64,000 bases of DNA from assembly GCA_949825065.1 (NCBI GenBank), contig OX463849.1:39213852-39277851 (forward strand). Direction: 5' to 3'. Source of the DNA: Odontocerum albicorne (taxonomy: Eukaryota; Arthropoda; Insecta; Trichoptera; Odontoceridae). Position 1 is the first letter of the stretch, and every line of letters begins with the position of its first letter. The notes below the pieces were generated by a model. The model worked only from the letters and a program-made list of their open reading frames with translations, was not told the origin of the DNA and ran no database searches. Position numbers and translations under genes: made by a program. Shown here in pieces: positions 45,679-57,394 of this stretch.

Positions 45679-46918
45679 GTATTCTGTCAAGAGCGTGTAC
45701 GGCAACATTTTTTCCTGGAAACTGTTAGAGGGTAGATTCAAACGCGAGCAGGTAGCAGAACCCTTCCCCCAAGATGTTTTGTATAGAAAAACTCAGTTGT
45801 CGTTCGACCTTGGTTACACGAGAACATATTTCACCATGAGTGCCGCGTACGCATTACGTTACGAAGCCGTGTTTCTGTGTACACATCCGAAAGGACCGAA
45901 AATGTACGGAGCCGCTGCTAAATACATGAGCAAGTCGAAGATATTTGTAAGTGGGTGAAACGCTATTCCGGCGTAAAAAACGTCGATGACCTACCAGATC
46001 GTGGCACTGCACAGAAAACGACGAAAAAGGAGGACAACGTGATTTTACGGGTGTTTGAGAAGAATCCTCGTCTATCATTGCGTAGCGGGCAGACGGTTTT
46101 GCGTGAAAAGGGTATAATTTTGCCATGTGACACTATAAGAAGACGTTTACTAGCTCATGGAGTGAAATTTCGAAGCACGGTGAAGAAACCACTACTATTC
46201 GAAAATCAAAGTCGAAAAAAGACACTTGGGCGAAAGAAAAATTGGACCGCGATTGGGACAACGTAATTTTATCGGACGAAGCTTCTTTTTGGGCGTGTTC
46301 TTCCATTAATTATACCTGCTGTACCTGCACCAATATACTCATCTAGCGGACCGCTCAACATCCGGTAAACGTCCACGTCCAGGGCGTCTCAAAGCAGGGA
46401 TTTGGCACTTTGCACATCTTCACAAATAATTTGGACGCTGCCAAAATGATTAAAATATATCAGAGGGCTTTATTATCATATGCCCAAAGGTGGTTTATAA
46501 GAAAAAAATTTAATTGGTAACTGCAAGAGGACAATGACCCAAAACATCGGAGTCTTGTTTGTACTGCGTGAAAACAGGAAACTGACGTTGACGTAATGGA
46601 TTGGCCATCGCAGTCACCAGATACAAATCCCACAGAAAATGTAGGGGCACTCATGAAGTTCAAGCTCCGAGGGAAAAAGATCTGGAACATCAAGCAGTTA
46701 TTTCGACTTAAAGTCTTTGCCCCTAGATTATGCTATAAAATAAGTAGAAAGTATGCCTCGGAGATGCCGGGCAACTATTGTACTAGTAGAGGCGACTGGA
46801 CAACTTAATAATATTGTAAAACATCCCGGTTTATATCATGTAGTACGTGTGTATTTTTTTTGCCTTATCCCAAATAGTTTTTCGGGTTTCGCCGTACACG
46901 TTCTTGTTTAACAGAGTG
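45679..46918 (+). mobile_element. Tc1-like element, inactive
   Basis: Inverted ends share AAGAGCGTGTACGGC (left, about 45689) and AAGAACGTGTACGGC (inverse right, about 46904). TA at 45677-45678 and 46919-46920. 1240 bp, near full length. Transposase broken. Confidence 0.85.
45836..46808 (+). pseudogene. Tc1-family (DD34E) transposase pseudogene
   Basis: ATG 45836 opens MSAAYALRYEAVFLCTHPKG with a helix-turn-helix. A frameshift near 45940 leads into EDICKWVKRYSGVKNVDDLP, VFEKNPRLSLRSGQTVLREK and a second DNA-binding motif. The first Asp is in VILSDEASFWAC near 46275, after another frameshift. The second is in LQEDNDPKH near 46530, the catalytic Glu in SPDTNPTENV, 34 residues later. The Trp codon after CTA is TGA. 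The chain ends GDWTT and stop 46806-46808. Middle region also frameshifted. Not functional. Confidence 0.88.
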
Positions 46919-46920
46919 TA

Positions 46921-47660
46921 CATGCATAACATCACGCCATCTCCCTATCGGGACAAGCAGAGAGTACATAGCGTCATACTTTTCAACCTCGATAAACATC
47001 CTTAGCCTCTTCTACATTCTACCACCTTCTCAAACAACTTCTAAGATTTCTCTATCTGCCTACGTTTCCTAATTTTCAAAATATCATTCACTTGATCCAA
47101 CCATACTTTTCTTGGTCTTATGCCTATCACACACATGCCTATCACTCAATTTTGCATTTTATATATGTTTTGTTAATCTTTCTTCATTCATTCGTTCCAC
47201 ATTCCCAAACCACATAAGCGTGATATTATTCTACCTCTTACTTAACACATCATCCTTAAGTTCACATTCATCCCTCATCACTTTATTCCGAACTTGTCAT
47301 ATATTGTCACTCCGCGTATTCTTCTCAATGTACGCATTTCTACAGCATTGATTCGGCACCTCTCAGTCTTTTTCCACGTCCACGTCTCGCTCACATACAT
47401 CAAAGTTGGCACCAAAATACGAGTAATATTGTGGACTATCATCTTAGCAGATTTTGACACTGCCCGGTTCGAGTATATATGTTTTAGTGCGTCATTGATT
47501 TTATTTCCTATTACTACACGTCGTTCGATATCCCTCTTAACTCTACCATCATCTGAGAAAATACTACCCAAAAAGAAGAATTCCTCAACTTGCACCAATA
47601 TTTCATTGTTCATACATATCATACACGTATGTCCATTCACATTTTTCCATCCCAATTAAT
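46921..47660 (-). mobile_element. LINE B (RTE-like), best coding fragment
   Basis: The minus-strand frame 47655-47278 reads VQVEEFFFLGSIFSDDGRVK, RDIERRVVIGNKINDALKHI, RILVPTLMYVSETWTWKK and EMRTLRRIRGV; decayed frames continue to HVERMNEERLTK near 47165 and RKSMVG near 47105. This is the reverse transcriptase C-terminus of an RTE-like LINE (YLGS.....G....EI..R...G......L......S...K..L....I.P.L.YG.E.W). It begins right at the Tc1 element boundary. Confidence 0.8.
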
Positions 47661-47991
47661 TTGGTATTTTGTAATTTTTATTCTCAAATATTTCTCTTCA
47701 CTTCTCTCATACAATTTACTTATTAAACTATGTTTGCATATGATAATGACACGAAATCTCTCGTGATTGACAACGATTTTCAGCTTTTCTGTGGATAAAA
47801 GACGTATGTTTGAGTATTGGACTATTGGGTGCATGTTGTTGCATTTCATCAAAACACACAGTTTTGACACATCAAATCCAAATTTCCGATAGCGATTAGA
47901 TCAAAGTTCCACGACCATCGTCGCGTTCACTCCGCCGCTGCACATGTTCAATGTTTCAATTACTTATTTCATGTAAGTAAAAATAATTCAT
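47661..47991. other. no feature seen
   Basis: Nothing supported. Confidence 0.3.
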
Positions 47992-48190
47992 TTTTATTTG
48001 AAAAATTTGTATCTTAAATATTATTGTTGTTATCTTTATTAAAAGCTCCATAATGGCGAGAAGCAGTCTTGATATTTTTATTTGAAATTTATTATTTTAT
48101 TTATCATTTTATTTGAAAAATTTGTATCTTAAATATTTTTGTTGTTATCTTTATTAAAAGCTCCATAATGGCGAGAAGCAGTCTTGATAG
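47992..48190. repeat. direct duplication, 114-bp period
   Basis: An 80-base block ending AAAGCTCCATAATGGCGAGA, AGCAGTCTTGATA occurs at 47992-48075 and again at 48107-48190 with one mismatch, separated by about 30 bases of T/A-rich sequence. Confidence 0.95.
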
Positions 48191-48649
48191 GTGAACACCA
48201 AAAAAAAATTGCACGAATTCTTAAAATTTCGTTTGATAGAACTATTCGATCAATAAAACAGTGAATTTTTCAGAATCGATTTTACATGATTGCACTAAAA
48301 TGAAGATAAAAAAAAAACAAAATCGTCAGATTAAAATTTTATTATTTTTCCATCGTCGGACGATTTACAAATGAAAAAAAAAAACAGTACGTACCGTAAA
48401 TTACAAATTAATATTTTTTGGATTCAACAGAAAGCATTTTTAATAAAAACTGATCCAATTTTAACGCACCGTCGGTTGTTTTAATCAAACTCACACATTT
48501 AAAAACCTTTCTCTCGGAAGATTTAAATTGGATAAGATGAATCAGAAATTATTAATTCAATGCCCGATTTATAAATATTTTCTAGACCCTTGCGCAAGTG
48601 ATTTGAACAAAATAATATAAACTTATTGTATTATACTTTTATAGTATAC
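48191..48649. other. no feature seen
   Basis: AT-rich. Confidence 0.3.
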
Positions 48650-48850
48650 AGTACAAACAGACGTGTTTATTGCCAAGTGCAAATGTCTTTCAACCAACGA
48701 GAAATATATTTAAGAGGCCTTAAAAGAAAACCATACTGGAACGCTACTTAAAATACGTGGGTAACCAACGGAGATCAAACCCGAAACTCCCGTGTTAGAA
48801 CACACGGTAGGCGTCTTGCCAACTATGCCACGTAGGTCGTCTTCAAATAT
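48650..48850 (-). repeat. type 2 SINE, best preserved copy
   Basis: On the minus strand: A box ACGTGGCATAGTTGGCAAGA, then ACACGGGAGTTTCGGGTTTG with B box GGGTTTGATCTCC, a body of about 60 bases, and the tail CGTTGGTTGAAAGACATTTG, CACTTGGCAATAAACACG. The head folds like a tRNA with a variable loop. Clear chimera of tRNA and LINE 3' end. Confidence 0.85.
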
Positions 48851-49079
48851 TAACATTTTTCAAATCGTTAGGGGTACTTCGAGTTTGTCTGACAGGCCAT
48901 CTTATAAGTGGTTGACAACCTGTATGTAAATTGGTTTATTTTCTGCCTGTTGTAGTTGCGCAAGGATACAGCTTTGACAGAACATGGATTTCCAATTCCT
49001 AAAAAATCCATGACAATAGGATAAGCTCCGGCTGCAGTAGACATTATCAGATATGCGCTATTTTTTATTAGTCAGACCA

Positions 49080-49510
49080 GAGAGCACACAGTCCGAAAAT
49101 TCGTTTTTCTAAATATTTACGTGTATTCCACGTGTTTTGTCTTTTATATCAGTGATTTCAGGGATTACATTTTCCACTGTCGTGTCAACTGTGTGGGTGG
49201 AGTGTTTATTTATGTATATTTTGTGGAAGTATTTGAGTAGTTGTCTTCAGTTTATGTTGTTTATGGGTGGCCCCGTCTACCCCAGATACATTGTCGAAGT
49301 CAGCCAGATATGTTATTACCGAACATATCCAAAGGGATGAAAATTAACAAGTCAGAGGTCCCGGTAGGCATCGTCAGGTTCCGGCGTCCTTCCGATCGCC
49401 CCGCCCCAGTTCTAGTCTGGTTTTCACTTAAGTCTTATTTAAATCGTTTCTAGTTAGTTGGAAGAGAATTTCTTGGTAATAAACTTGACAGGTTGTAGTT
49501 TTTACAAGGA
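49080..49510 (+). mobile_element. LINE 3' UTR-like fragment with shared tail
   Basis: GT-rich sequence followed by TTAGTTGGAAGAGAATTTCT and TTGGTAATAAACTTGACAGG. Tail as in LINE D; the upstream portion resembles its 3' UTR only in composition. Two overlapping frames (49137-49453) have no domain. Confidence 0.4.
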
Positions 49511-49690
49511 AACGTTTAATTAAATACAGATAAAATAATTTCTGAAGTGAAATGAAGTCCAGAACCGAAATTCGACAGATAAGACATCAAATTGTTGAAC
49601 AAGCATGTTAATTTTCGAATAAATATTAAGGATATTTGGCACTGTCCCACTAACCCAATACGCCTCTGACTATAGAATAATGATGTAGCT

Positions 49691-50360
49691 CAAAGATTCC
49701 CAAAGTGGTCTATATGGACCCCCAAGGGTCGATTTCGACTTGCAGGGGGTCTATGTCAGCGAGAAAAGAAATTGGGGGTGCACGGGATGTAAATGGGGGT
49801 CCACGTGAGCGGATCCCATTTAAGCAGATCATCATCAATATTTAGGCGTTCCGTCAATGTCTTATTACACCTAACACAGATTGTGTGTACATAATACTTA
49901 TTATATTAGACATAGAAAATACTTATATAAATAAATCGAATGCGAATCACTGAACGTGGAGATTTAAGACTATACCTCACTAATTTGAAGCCAAATATTG
50001 AATCATTGCTATCAGAGCATCATGTTCATCCCTCTCTTTCTCAATATTAGTTGTGTATTAATTTTATGTAAGATTTTTTCTAGGCTTTGATTTGTTTCGT
50101 TCCAAAGTCAAATATTTACTTGCATTTTGTCTTTTCAATAAAGGTATGAATGAAAATTGTACATATTTTTCTTTTTTTTTACTATTCGCAGGGGAATCCC
50201 ACTCTACAAAAAACCTTATCCAGGTGAACAGCACTGTGTCAGCAGTCAAAAACAAATTTGAAGTTGGTTTAGGAAAATTCAATATTAGGCAGGCAGGGGA
50301 TCTATGGAAAACAAAAAATCGCCAAGTGGTCTACGGGGCGAAAAAGTTTGGGAAACTACA
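49691..50360 (+). mobile_element. hAT element, deletion derivative, copy 2
   Basis: Ends CAAAGATTCCCAAAG and the inverse of TGTAGTTTCCCAAACTTTTT; perfect 8-bp target duplication ATGTAGCT (49683-49690 and 50361-50368). 670 bp. Contains a 38-codon remnant of a hAT transposase C-terminus at 49934-50050 (RMRITERGDLRLYLTNLKPN, IESLLSEHHVHPS, stop). Same family as 27436-28093. Confidence 0.95.
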
Positions 50361-50368
50361 ATGTAGCT

Positions 50369-50667
50369 GATTCATAGAGTACTTGCGCCGCCGAAAGTTA
50401 ACTATGTTGATGAGGTAATCGTATTGTCGTCGCAAGGAATCAGGTGCCAAGGTCATGCGGTAATGGAGGCCGAGCAACCTTCGTGGACAATATGGAGGGA
50501 GTGCCAAGATGACCAAATTACTACAGCGAAGTATAAATATAGTTGTTATTCTTAAAAATACGATTTAGTTTCGCTAAAAGTGTTCCCATGTCAATGACAA
50601 ATCGTGGAGCGAAGGTTCTAATTATGGACGAACAAAGGTAACAACTACTTCCTATTTTTAAAACTGC
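50369..50667. other. no feature seen
   Basis: No supported feature. Confidence 0.3.
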
Positions 50668-50887
50668 GGTAGAAACCTCCTTGGCCTTGTTTGTAAAACG
50701 CCTGTCTTCCGATCTCGGAGTTGCTAGTTTGATTCCCGTTGGAACCTAAATTTAAAAAAAATCTGGTCTGGTTTTTACTTCAAGTCTCTTGAACATCTTT
50801 ATGTTAGGAAGGTTAGAAGAAATTTGCATGGAGCAATAAACCAGGCAGGTTGTTCTGTGAACAACGAAAGTGTAATACAAATCAGAA
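50668..50887 (+). repeat. type 2 SINE
   Basis: Head TTGGCCTTGTTTGTAAAACG ... GTTGCTAGTTTGATTCCCGT (B box), tail GGTTAGAAGAAATTTGCATG, GAGCAATAAACCAGGCAGG and AACGAAAGTGTAATACAA. Confidence 0.75.
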
Positions 50888-51617
50888 AGTTTTATATTAG
50901 TCACAGAATGAACACAAAAATTCAAACAAAAATATATAATTTGATTTAATTGTGTGGCATGTCTCATAAGTATGCGTTCAATAAATTCAAAAAAAAAATT
51001 CAATTTACTAAATGTAATTTAAAAGCTCGATACAAATTATTTATTAATCGCATATCATGTTCAAGACACATCGATAATATACTAATGACTGTTCACGATC
51101 CAAAAATCGCATGCAACTTTCAAAATAATATTTACATTTTTATAGAGCACGCGCTAATATTTATTACATCCGTGGTCGGTGCCGACCTCAACAAGACATT
51201 ATTATGGAATCAACCAATGAAATCAAAGTATTCAAAACAAAAAAAATGTACGAAATATAGCATCATATCTAACAGGCATAAGAGTTGGTTCAAGTGTAAG
51301 AGAAATCAACATAGTGATTCCTGCAAGACAATGCAGTACGTGCAGGCCGAAATCCATTTGATTTCCTGCCCGAAGGCTGGATAAAAGCGAACCAAATGGA
51401 ACATATATGTTACAAATGCTTATGAAAAACCAACTGAAATCGCTTCGTTTTGGAAATGAAAAATCAAGTATTGGCGATGTCTTATCAAAATTTATGTGTA
51501 TATGAACACTACACTCCACCTAAAGCCGAATGTGTTACTATCACATATCGGATGATATAAAAATATTTCATTGTAGTTCGTCCCCCTCGTAAGCTTTCCG
51601 CAGATTTCTTACCAAAT
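50888..51617. other. no named feature; overlapping long frames
   Basis: A 144-codon plus frame (50950-51384) and a 95-codon minus frame (51232-51519) overlap. Neither shows a known domain; the plus frame is Lys/Asn/Ile-rich as expected from AT-rich DNA. Confidence 0.3.
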
Positions 51618-51629
51618 ATATTTTCTGAG

Positions 51630-52239
51630 TATCTCCTTTAAGTATCTTGGGTCACTCATCCATAGCGATGGAGGATGTGCAGCAGATGTAACACATAGAA
51701 TTAGTGTGGGATGGATGAAGTTTAGATCAATAACGGGAGTTCTATGTGACCCGAAAATGCCAGTAAAGTTAAAAGGAAAAGTATACCAAACGATTGTCAG
51801 ACCCGCACTCCTCAATGGATCCGAATGCTGGACGATGTATAACTCTTACTCTAGGCAACTAGAAACTGCTGAAATGCGCATGCTAAATTGGTCAGCCGGT
51901 GTGTCCCTAAGAGACAAAATAAAAAGCTCACGGATTCGTGGAAGCCTAGGTGTTACAGATATCAACAGCAAGATGGAGGAGAGGCGATTGAGATGGTATG
52001 GGCACGTTGGACGCAGAGCACCCGATCACATTGTGAACCAGGCATTTTCCATGGATCTTCCTCGAATAACAACCAGAGGAAGACCAAAGAATTCATGGGT
52101 GGTACAAAAAGACAACCTGTTGCAGAGGCACGGCCTGGGGGACGTAGTCCGGGACAGAAGAGCATACAACCTGAGGACGAGAAGAGTTGACCCCAACAGT
52201 CTTCGCAAACAGTGAGTTAGGATGGAGCCAGGGAGAAGA
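51630..52239 (+). mobile_element. LINE A (RTE-like), 5'-truncated insertion
   Basis: Open frame to TGA at 52213-52215 with ISVGWMKFRSITGVLCDPKM, IVRPALLNGSECWTMY, TAEMRMLNWSAGVSLRDKIK, MEERRLRWYGHVGRRAPDHI and RVDPNSLRKQ. This is the post-reverse-transcriptase region of an RTE-type LINE. Target duplications ATATTTTCTGAG (51618-51629) and ATATCTTCTGAG (52240-52251) have one mismatch. Reverse transcriptase and endonuclease domains are missing by truncation. The shorter frames on both strands inside it are shadows. Confidence 0.9.
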
Positions 52240-52251
52240 ATATCTTCTGAG

Positions 52252-53441
52252 CACATGCGGGGAAGTACCTAATCGAATGGCCGCAGCCACTACCTTCACA
52301 CCTTTACACTCAACTTAAATGTATTTATTTTGTAATATTTTTAAATCTGTTATTAATAGTTAGTTCTATTCCCGAGTTGGAACGTTCTTGTTCTTGTGAA
52401 GCGACTATCTAAAGGGGGCTAGGTATATATTTATTTTGTCAATATTATTTAACTCACTTTAAATCCGAACTCGTAAGGTGGTACCAATGTCATAAAACAT
52501 CAAATAAATTTAAGATTAAAAAAAAACATATAAATTCCTTGTTTATTATTAAAATTCCAACTACATAGAATTTGAAAAACATGTGCATTTGTCAATCAAG
52601 CTGTCTGATTATTTTTACAAACTATCTACCAATCAGATAGATACCAGAGTACATACTCGTTTGTGCTAAGGAACGAAAAAAAAGTTTTCCTGATAAAAGC
52701 TTTTTGTGCACTGCAGTTCTTACGGACAGCAACAAAAATCCCAAAAATGGTTAAAACAACAGTACAGACTAAAATCGTAAATTCATGCTATCGATTTCAA
52801 CGAAATATTCAAGACATGGTTATAAATTTACGCAAGTTTGGAGATAAAACTCAATTGAAATATCAATTCGGGATTAAAATCAGAAATATCTTAACGTACC
52901 ACAAGCATACTTCCACTAGACTACAGAGTTTGTTAACCGAGCTAAAAATAGCAACGAGAAGTCAATGTCACCCGGCTGAATGCAGCGTGAAATAAAAATG
53001 TTTATTTCATGACGAATAGCTTTTCTCTCGGCCACTTCTCAAGCATAAAATATCTAATATTAATTACCGCGTAATGAGGACACTTTTCGTTAAATATTGC
53101 ATTTAATATTATTTATAATTTTAATGACTAATAACAATGTTTGAATGCAATGTTGAAACAGCAATATTGGACACAAGATGACAAGAAATAGCCACGAAAT
53201 TAATTTTATCTCGAGTAGTTGACAATTGATGAAATATTACGGATTTAACACCCTGACTACCATAAACGATTTTAATCGTTTTCATTAATTTTTGTCGTGT
53301 GTACCTAAGACGACTAAGATCGTTCACTTAGTAACGTTTCCGTTACTAACGCCGTATTTTGTTGCTAAGAAGGCGGTTATCGGGTAGTCTATCGCTTTCA
53401 GGTAAAAGAGGACCCTTAACGGCAAAAAATGTATATATTTT
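52252..53441. other. no gene seen
   Basis: AT-rich. The 110-codon frame at 52663-52995 is Lys/Thr-rich without a domain. Confidence 0.3.
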
Positions 53442-53458
53442 GTTTTTATACATCGTTC

Positions 53459-54237
53459 TTCTTTTTTTCTTCTCCCTGGCTCCATCCCAACTCACTGTCT
53501 GCGAAGACTGTTGGGGTCGGCTCTCCTCGTCCTCAGGTTGTATGCTCTTATGTCCCGGACTACGTCCCCCAGGCCGTGCCTCTGCAACAGGTTATCTTTT
53601 TGCACCACGCATGAATTCTTTGGTCTTCCTCTGGTTGTTATTCGAGGAAGAGCCATGGAGATTGCCTGGTTCACAATGTGATCGGGTGCTCTGCGTCCAA
53701 CGTGCCCATACCATCTCAATCGCCTCTCCTCCATCTTACTCTTGATGTCTGTAATACCTAGGCTTCCACGAATGCGTGAGCTTTTTATTTTGTATCTTAG
53801 AGGCACACCAGCTGATCCTCTTAGCATGCGCATTTCAGCAGTTTCTAGTTGCCTAGAGTAAGAGTTATACATCGTCCAGCATTCGGAGCCATAGAGGAGT
53901 GCGGGTCTGACAATCGTTTGGTATACTTTTCCTTTTAACTTTACTGGCATTTTCGGGTCACATAGAACTCCCGTCATTGATCTAAACTTCATCCATCCCA
54001 CACTAATTTTATGTGTTACATCTGCTACATATCCTCCATCGCTATGGATGAGTGACCCAAAATACTTAAAGGAGTCACAATTTGGTAATGTTTCTCCATC
54101 CATTTGCATTACGGGAGTGATAGCATTTGTATTCTCAAATGGTAGGTACAGATACTCTGTTTTCTTTCTGCTCAGTCTCAATCCATTGTCCTCCAAGATT
54201 CTTCTCCACCTTTCCAGACTATTTTGCAGGTCTTCAT
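53459..54237 (-). mobile_element. LINE A (RTE-like), 5'-truncated insertion
   Basis: Minus-strand frame open over about 248 codons to the stop at 53492: EDLQNSLERWRRILEDNGLR, LSRKKTEYLYL, YFGSLIHSDGGYVADVTHKI, RPALLYGSECWTMYNS, ERRLRWYGHVGRRAPDHIV, RADPNSLRRQ. Target duplications GAACGATGTATAAAAAC (minus sense, 53442-53458) and GAACGATATATAAAAAC (54238-54254), 17 bp with one mismatch. A-rich end AGAAAAAAAGAA. The uninterrupted frame implies a relatively young copy. Confidence 0.93.
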
Positions 54238-54386
54238 GTTTTTATATATCGTTCAAAAGCACATAATGCTTTTGATTAGTTAATATTCTGTAAAATGTTT
54301 TTAAGAAGTATCTCGATATATGCCTTGGATGTTATTTGAATTTTCTGAACTCGAAAATTTTCTGTATATTGTAAGCTGAAAAACAT

Positions 54387-54448
54387 CTATGGTTCCTCCT
54401 GGTCGGGTTTCTTCTCTTTAGGCGGGGGCGATGCCTGATCGGGGGATT
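54387..54448 (-). CDS. possible last coding exon, unidentified gene
   Basis: On the minus strand an acceptor-like CGGATCATTTTGTAG is followed by 62 bases: two bases of a split codon, then SPDQASPPPKEKKPDQEEP and TAG (54389-54387). The composition (Pro, Lys, Glu, Gln; GC-rich) contrasts sharply with the surrounding AT-rich DNA and with chance frames here. If real it is the C-terminus of a host protein whose other exons lie at higher coordinates or outside the window. No family is recognised. The open frame extends 9 codons beyond the acceptor, so a non-spliced origin is possible too. Confidence 0.3.
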
Positions 54449-57394
54449 CTACAAAATGATCCGAGACTTTTGGACATTATAGCAACTGATTTAAATTGTT
54501 TCTTGTGAATGATGTGAAACATATATTAATTTTACGAAATGATTTATGAAAAGCAGCGACGAAACATTTCAAATCGTAGTACTGTAGATTGTAATAAGGA
54601 CACAATAACTATAGTTTTCGTATTGGACATCATTTCTCTAGTGGTTATCTACTTTCAAAACGTGTATCCTGAGTGCATTCTATTTAAAATTAGGCATTAA
54701 AAAATAGTTAGCGCCCTGAACAACTACCTAGAATAAGCCCTGATCTTACCTAATGCCCATTCCAAGATTCATTTCATTGTTGTAACTGCATAAAGAAACG
54801 TATTATTTTTTTGGTACTAAACTGATGATAACTAAAAATTAATTATAATATTTAAGCTGGGTTAATAAAATTGATTAATTTGTATTTAATTGGTAATTAA
54901 GACAATACGAAGCTACTAAAAGGGAGCAAGTATTGAATTAACGTTAGAAGATGGATATACTCGTATACATATTATATGAAGATAATAAATGGTCATATGA
55001 AGATAACATAAATAAGAAGTTAAAAAGAAAGTGGAAAGAGTTTGGTTTGATTTGCCACGGATTTTAAACAGAAATTTTAAACAATTCCTGTAAACATGTT
55101 TCTTTTGGATTTTATACAATACCACATGGTGGTTGCATTGGTGTATTGGCAATTTCTTTCTACCACCCAGAAAGATGTGAAAAAAACTAAATCGAGTAAC
55201 TGTTTTGACCATTATCGGAAAGTGTAAAAAATCCACAGGAAATGCCCATTGAAATATCCATAAGAAGTGCAAGTATGGCGGCCGTATCTATACGTTCATG
55301 AAAACGAGACTAATATTGGAACATGGCCGCAAACCGCAATTGAGAGCAACCACAACAGTTAAGTCGAGCAGTGCATTGCTCTGGGAAATATGATCATGTT
55401 TGGAGAATTCACATCGCCGGGTCGGGTGCAGGCTTAATGAGAATCCCGATTCAATACATCATTACGAGATCTAGGATGGGTTAATTTTAAGTTTCCTTTA
55501 AATGAAGTATTAACTTTATAGTTCCGTTCGAATTCAATTATCATCATCACCCTACACGTTCCATCAGGAACACAGGAATGCCATAAAACGTATCTATGGA
55601 GGCACTCGACGCCCTACACGCGAGGTCAAGACTACTTATCTTCCTATCGTCACCGTCGATTCTTCTGCGAATAGTTTAGTTCGAAGCCAACAATAAAAAG
55701 TAACTTATGTCCTATAAAAGGAACATTGAATCAACGTCTACGCACACAAACATGAGTTTAATAAACCGTGTAAAATTCTGTACCAGGATCGTTCAATATC
55801 AGATCTAAGCCACGAATTAATAATCCGGCTTAAATACTAAATTCGAATCTTAAAATTTCACGATTCATATTCAGTGTCGGAAACTCCAAACTTTTAAGTG
55901 GGGTAATTAAGCCACGTGACTCCCTTATTTAAATAAACTACAACAAATTTGTAAGAAATTTAACTATAAATACTAATTTCTCTAATAAAAATATGTTACG
56001 ATCTAATATTAAGTTTTCAGGTCGGACTATGAATTAGGGCCTAATTGGTCGTCACTAGACCGATAGTCTGAAATATACCCTATCATAAATCATTACAACT
56101 TGCATAAGTTTCATTCCTTTCAATAAAAAAATATGGGTCTTAAATAGTTTTCCAGATAAAATGTCAACACAACAATAAAACACGATACTATTATACATCC
56201 TTAGTAGACACGATATTATACATCCTTAGTAGACAATATAGAAACCCTCGACTCCAGATAACAATTACATCACATTAAACCATTTAATTCAGTAACATTT
56301 TACATAATGAAGGTTCAAACAAAACTAGATTATTAAACAATTGTACACCGGGAGGTTTCCCTGAAATATTAAACCGCAGTTCAGTTAACCAAGTGGATTT
56401 TTGAGAAACTACAAATACTTTATTGTAGACAGCTCTAGGCGGATTAAATTCTGAGTAATGGAGAAATTAAACCGACGAATATTTGTTTTCCTTGGCTAAG
56501 ATGATTAACCTTTAAGTCGGTATGCCCGTACCGGTACGGTCTGCAAACCATTGCAAATCGGAGTGTGCCCGTACCCGTACGGTTAGGTATATAGCGATGT
56601 AATTTGAAAGTAAACACCAAAAAAGGACATTCCGGTGACATCTTTGGAATATTATCTATAAGATTTACAAGCAAATTTGCAGTTTACTATATTATCAACC
56701 TTTCGGGAATGATTTCAAAATTTGTATGACGTCACATTCATCTTACGCTTGTCTTTTGTGAGGTTGTCAACTAATCGTGCGCGCGCCAATTTCTCCACGT
56801 GGTAATAACGCAAAAAAATTGTGGTTTTGTGAAATTTATCTCAATTTGTGCATTTGTTTATCAATTTCGAACTTTTTTTTGTTTGAGGAGGTATTTAGTG
56901 ACAAATATGTGTTCTATATGAAATATTTATAGGAAGAACTTAACCTGAGACGCATCACAACTAATGTTTTCCATATGGAAGCACTCGGTACAGACAGGAC
57001 TCGGTACAAACTATGACGTAAATATATTATGGACAACGGTGTAAACAAAAATATTTTATAAAAGAGAAGTTATTCCTCCAAAGAATAAATAAAGTATAAA
57101 AAATCAAGAAAATATTTTATATAAAGGTTGGTATGATTATTTAGTCCATAAAATACAGTTAATGATAATAAATAATAATTTAGAAAGCGATATTAAGTGA
57201 ACTAATTCACTTTTAAAGCGTTATAATTTAGTAAAAAAATTAAGACTGTAATTTAATCAAATAAAACGAATATAAATCGAATTAACGAAAACTATTTTAT
57301 GAAAAACAAAATTAAATTAAATATTGATGATACAGTTATTAGGGACATACATGAATAGAAGTTTTCACTGTAAGGACGGGAAATTATTGTATTA
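54449..57394. other. no gene seen
   Basis: About 2.9 kb without a supported feature. Paired motifs TATGCCCGTACCGGTACGG and GTGCCCGTACCCGTACGG near 56521-56580 are noted. GC-richer patches around 55270-55460 and 55545-55660 hold no recognised frame. Confidence 0.3.

Noticed and set aside
50950..51384. 144-codon plus frame as a host gene
   Set aside because: Composition (Lys, Asn, Ile) is what AT-rich DNA gives by chance, an overlapping minus frame is equally open, and no domain is visible.
51330..51400. Reading RNPFDFLPEGW, reminiscent of a WW-domain start in DGCR8/Pasha-like proteins
   Set aside because: The similarity ends after a few residues and the frame is closed soon after; the rest of a WW domain is absent.
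53237..53420. TTAACACCCTGACTACC ... CCCTTAA as a possible second piggyBac-type element
   Set aside because: Beyond the TTAA the putative ends do not match each other.
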